From positions 248,001 to 312,000 of the forward strand of contig NZ_FORS01000001.1 of assembly GCF_900114065.1 (NCBI RefSeq): a DNA stretch of 64,000 nt, in the 5' to 3' direction. The position numbers were made by a program, and so were the translations under genes. This stretch comes from Stutzerimonas kunmingensis (GTDB taxonomy: Bacteria > Pseudomonadota > Gammaproteobacteria > Pseudomonadales > Pseudomonadaceae). Of this stretch, positions 63,712-64,000 are shown in pieces. How positions within the stretch are numbered: position 1 is the stretch's first letter; each line of letters begins with the position of its first letter. The notes beneath the pieces were generated by a model, which was not told the origin of the DNA, did not search any database, and saw nothing but the letters and a program-made list of their open reading frames with translations.

Positions 63712-63918
63712 ATGACCCGCACCATTCCACCGAGAGGCCGCCAGCGTCGCCCGACGAAGGCCGAGATAAATAAGGCGATGGACTTCGTACGGTCGCAGGC
63801 AGACCGGGGAAATCTTGACGCCGCAGCGCTACTGATCGGCCTCGATGCATCGCGTAAGGCTCACGAGGATCTGCTGGAGAAAGTATTGGCTCCTGTAATC
63901 AAGGGGCTCGACAAATGA
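63712..63918 (+). CDS. Small basic element protein, 68 aa
   Basis: Encodes a protein with an Arg-rich N-terminus (RGRQRRPTKAEINKAMDF) and a helical rest with NLDAAALLIGLDASRKAHED. It lies 8 bp beyond the right arm of the GGCCTCAA inverted repeat. Overlaps the next gene by ATGA. Could bind nucleic acid; unknown family. Confidence 0.55.
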   Translation: MTRTIPPRGRQRRPTKAEINKAMDFVRSQADRGNLDAAALLIGLDASRKAHEDLLEKVLAPVIKGLDK

Positions 63919-64000
63919 AGCTGACGCTCGACCTGCCTATGCAACTGAAGGGGCTCGGCGAATCCGGAGAGTTCTCCGCAGTCGCCTGGGACTACGCGAG
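63915..64000 (+). CDS. Start of element gene cut by window end
   Basis: Starts at an ATGA overlap and reads MKLTLDLPMQLKGLGESGEF and on to the last base; 28 residues are visible with no stop. Nothing can be said about function. Confidence 0.45.
   Translation, partial: MKLTLDLPMQLKGLGESGEFSAVAWDYA

Larger units (their letters stand above)
59363..64000. mobile_element. Left part of tRNA-Arg-integrated plasmid-like element
   Basis: Bounded on the left by the tRNA-Arg 3' fragment and running past the window end. It carries a truncated tyrosine recombinase, an AlpA-like excisionase, small ATGA-coupled genes, a replication-like HTH gene, a ParB-like remnant and two repeat arrays with origin-like features. 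The gene style (small, overlapping, mostly unknown) breaks sharply from the flagellar block. The mix points to an integrative plasmid or phage-plasmid rather than a classical prophage. No capsid, tail, relaxase or conjugation gene is seen in the visible part. Confidence 0.78.

Overview
The window looks like a chromosomal segment of a high-GC gammaproteobacterium in the Pseudomonadaceae, probably Stutzerimonas (Pseudomonas stutzeri group). This is an inference from protein families I recognise: the NAGGN osmolyte cluster, MinCDE followed by an RluA-type enzyme, Prc next to an EAL-CBS-GGDEF protein, and the flgBCDE/FGHIJKL, cheV-cheR, flgA-flgM-flgN-flgZ arrangement. No rRNA, no intact tRNA and no CRISPR array is visible.

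Layout. 1-9.1 kb: periplasmic and lipoprotein genes, the large helicase Lhr on the minus strand, a short-chain dehydrogenase and an OBAP-family lipoprotein. 9.2-13.3 kb: an egtB-egtD pair (ergothioneine-type chemistry) followed closely by an exported subtilisin-fold protein in which Glu stands where the catalytic Asp is expected. 13.3-21.9 kb: the N-acetylglutaminylglutamine amide (NAGGN) osmoprotectant locus, with a divergent MarR regulator, an amidotransferase, a GNAT/ATP-grasp synthetase, an M42-type hydrolase and a hybrid sensor kinase. 21.9-31.6 kb: mixed housekeeping genes (YheU, MFS transporter, SDR, acetate permease with DUF485 partner, alpha/beta hydrolase coupled to MlaA, pirin, LpxL-type acyltransferase). 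31.8-39.1 kb: minCDE, a pseudouridine synthase, aminopeptidase ApeB, a quinone reductase and protease Prc. 39.2-43.4 kb: a cyclic-di-GMP protein, a small XRE/unknown/Sel1 operon, a YkvA-like membrane protein and a ComEA-like protein.

43.5-59.2 kb is a flagellar block. flgB-E and flgF-L run on the minus strand, each behind a sigma-54-type promoter, with a strong terminator between flgE and flgF. cheV-cheR are also on the minus strand. flgA (sigma-54-type promoter), flgM (sigma-28-type promoter), flgN and flgZ run on the plus strand. The centre of flgE is strikingly AT-rich compared with everything around it.

From 59,363 to the window end lies the left part of an integrated element. It opens with a 48-bp 3' fragment of tRNA-Arg(CCU), the expected scar of integration into that tRNA, then carries a truncated tyrosine recombinase. 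Next come a ribbon-helix-helix-like protein and an AlpA-like excisionase, divergent around an 18-bp palindrome that overlaps a good promoter, and a run of tiny ATGA-coupled genes. A 132-aa DNA-binding/replication-like gene has its start codon inside a 10-bp inverted repeat. It is followed by an array of GTTCA-N5-TGAAC palindromes, a ParB-like remnant, and a non-coding region with three families of tandem 19-, 23- and 19-bp repeats that look like plasmid iterons. This plasmid-like, tRNA-integrated element is the least explained and most interesting part of the window.
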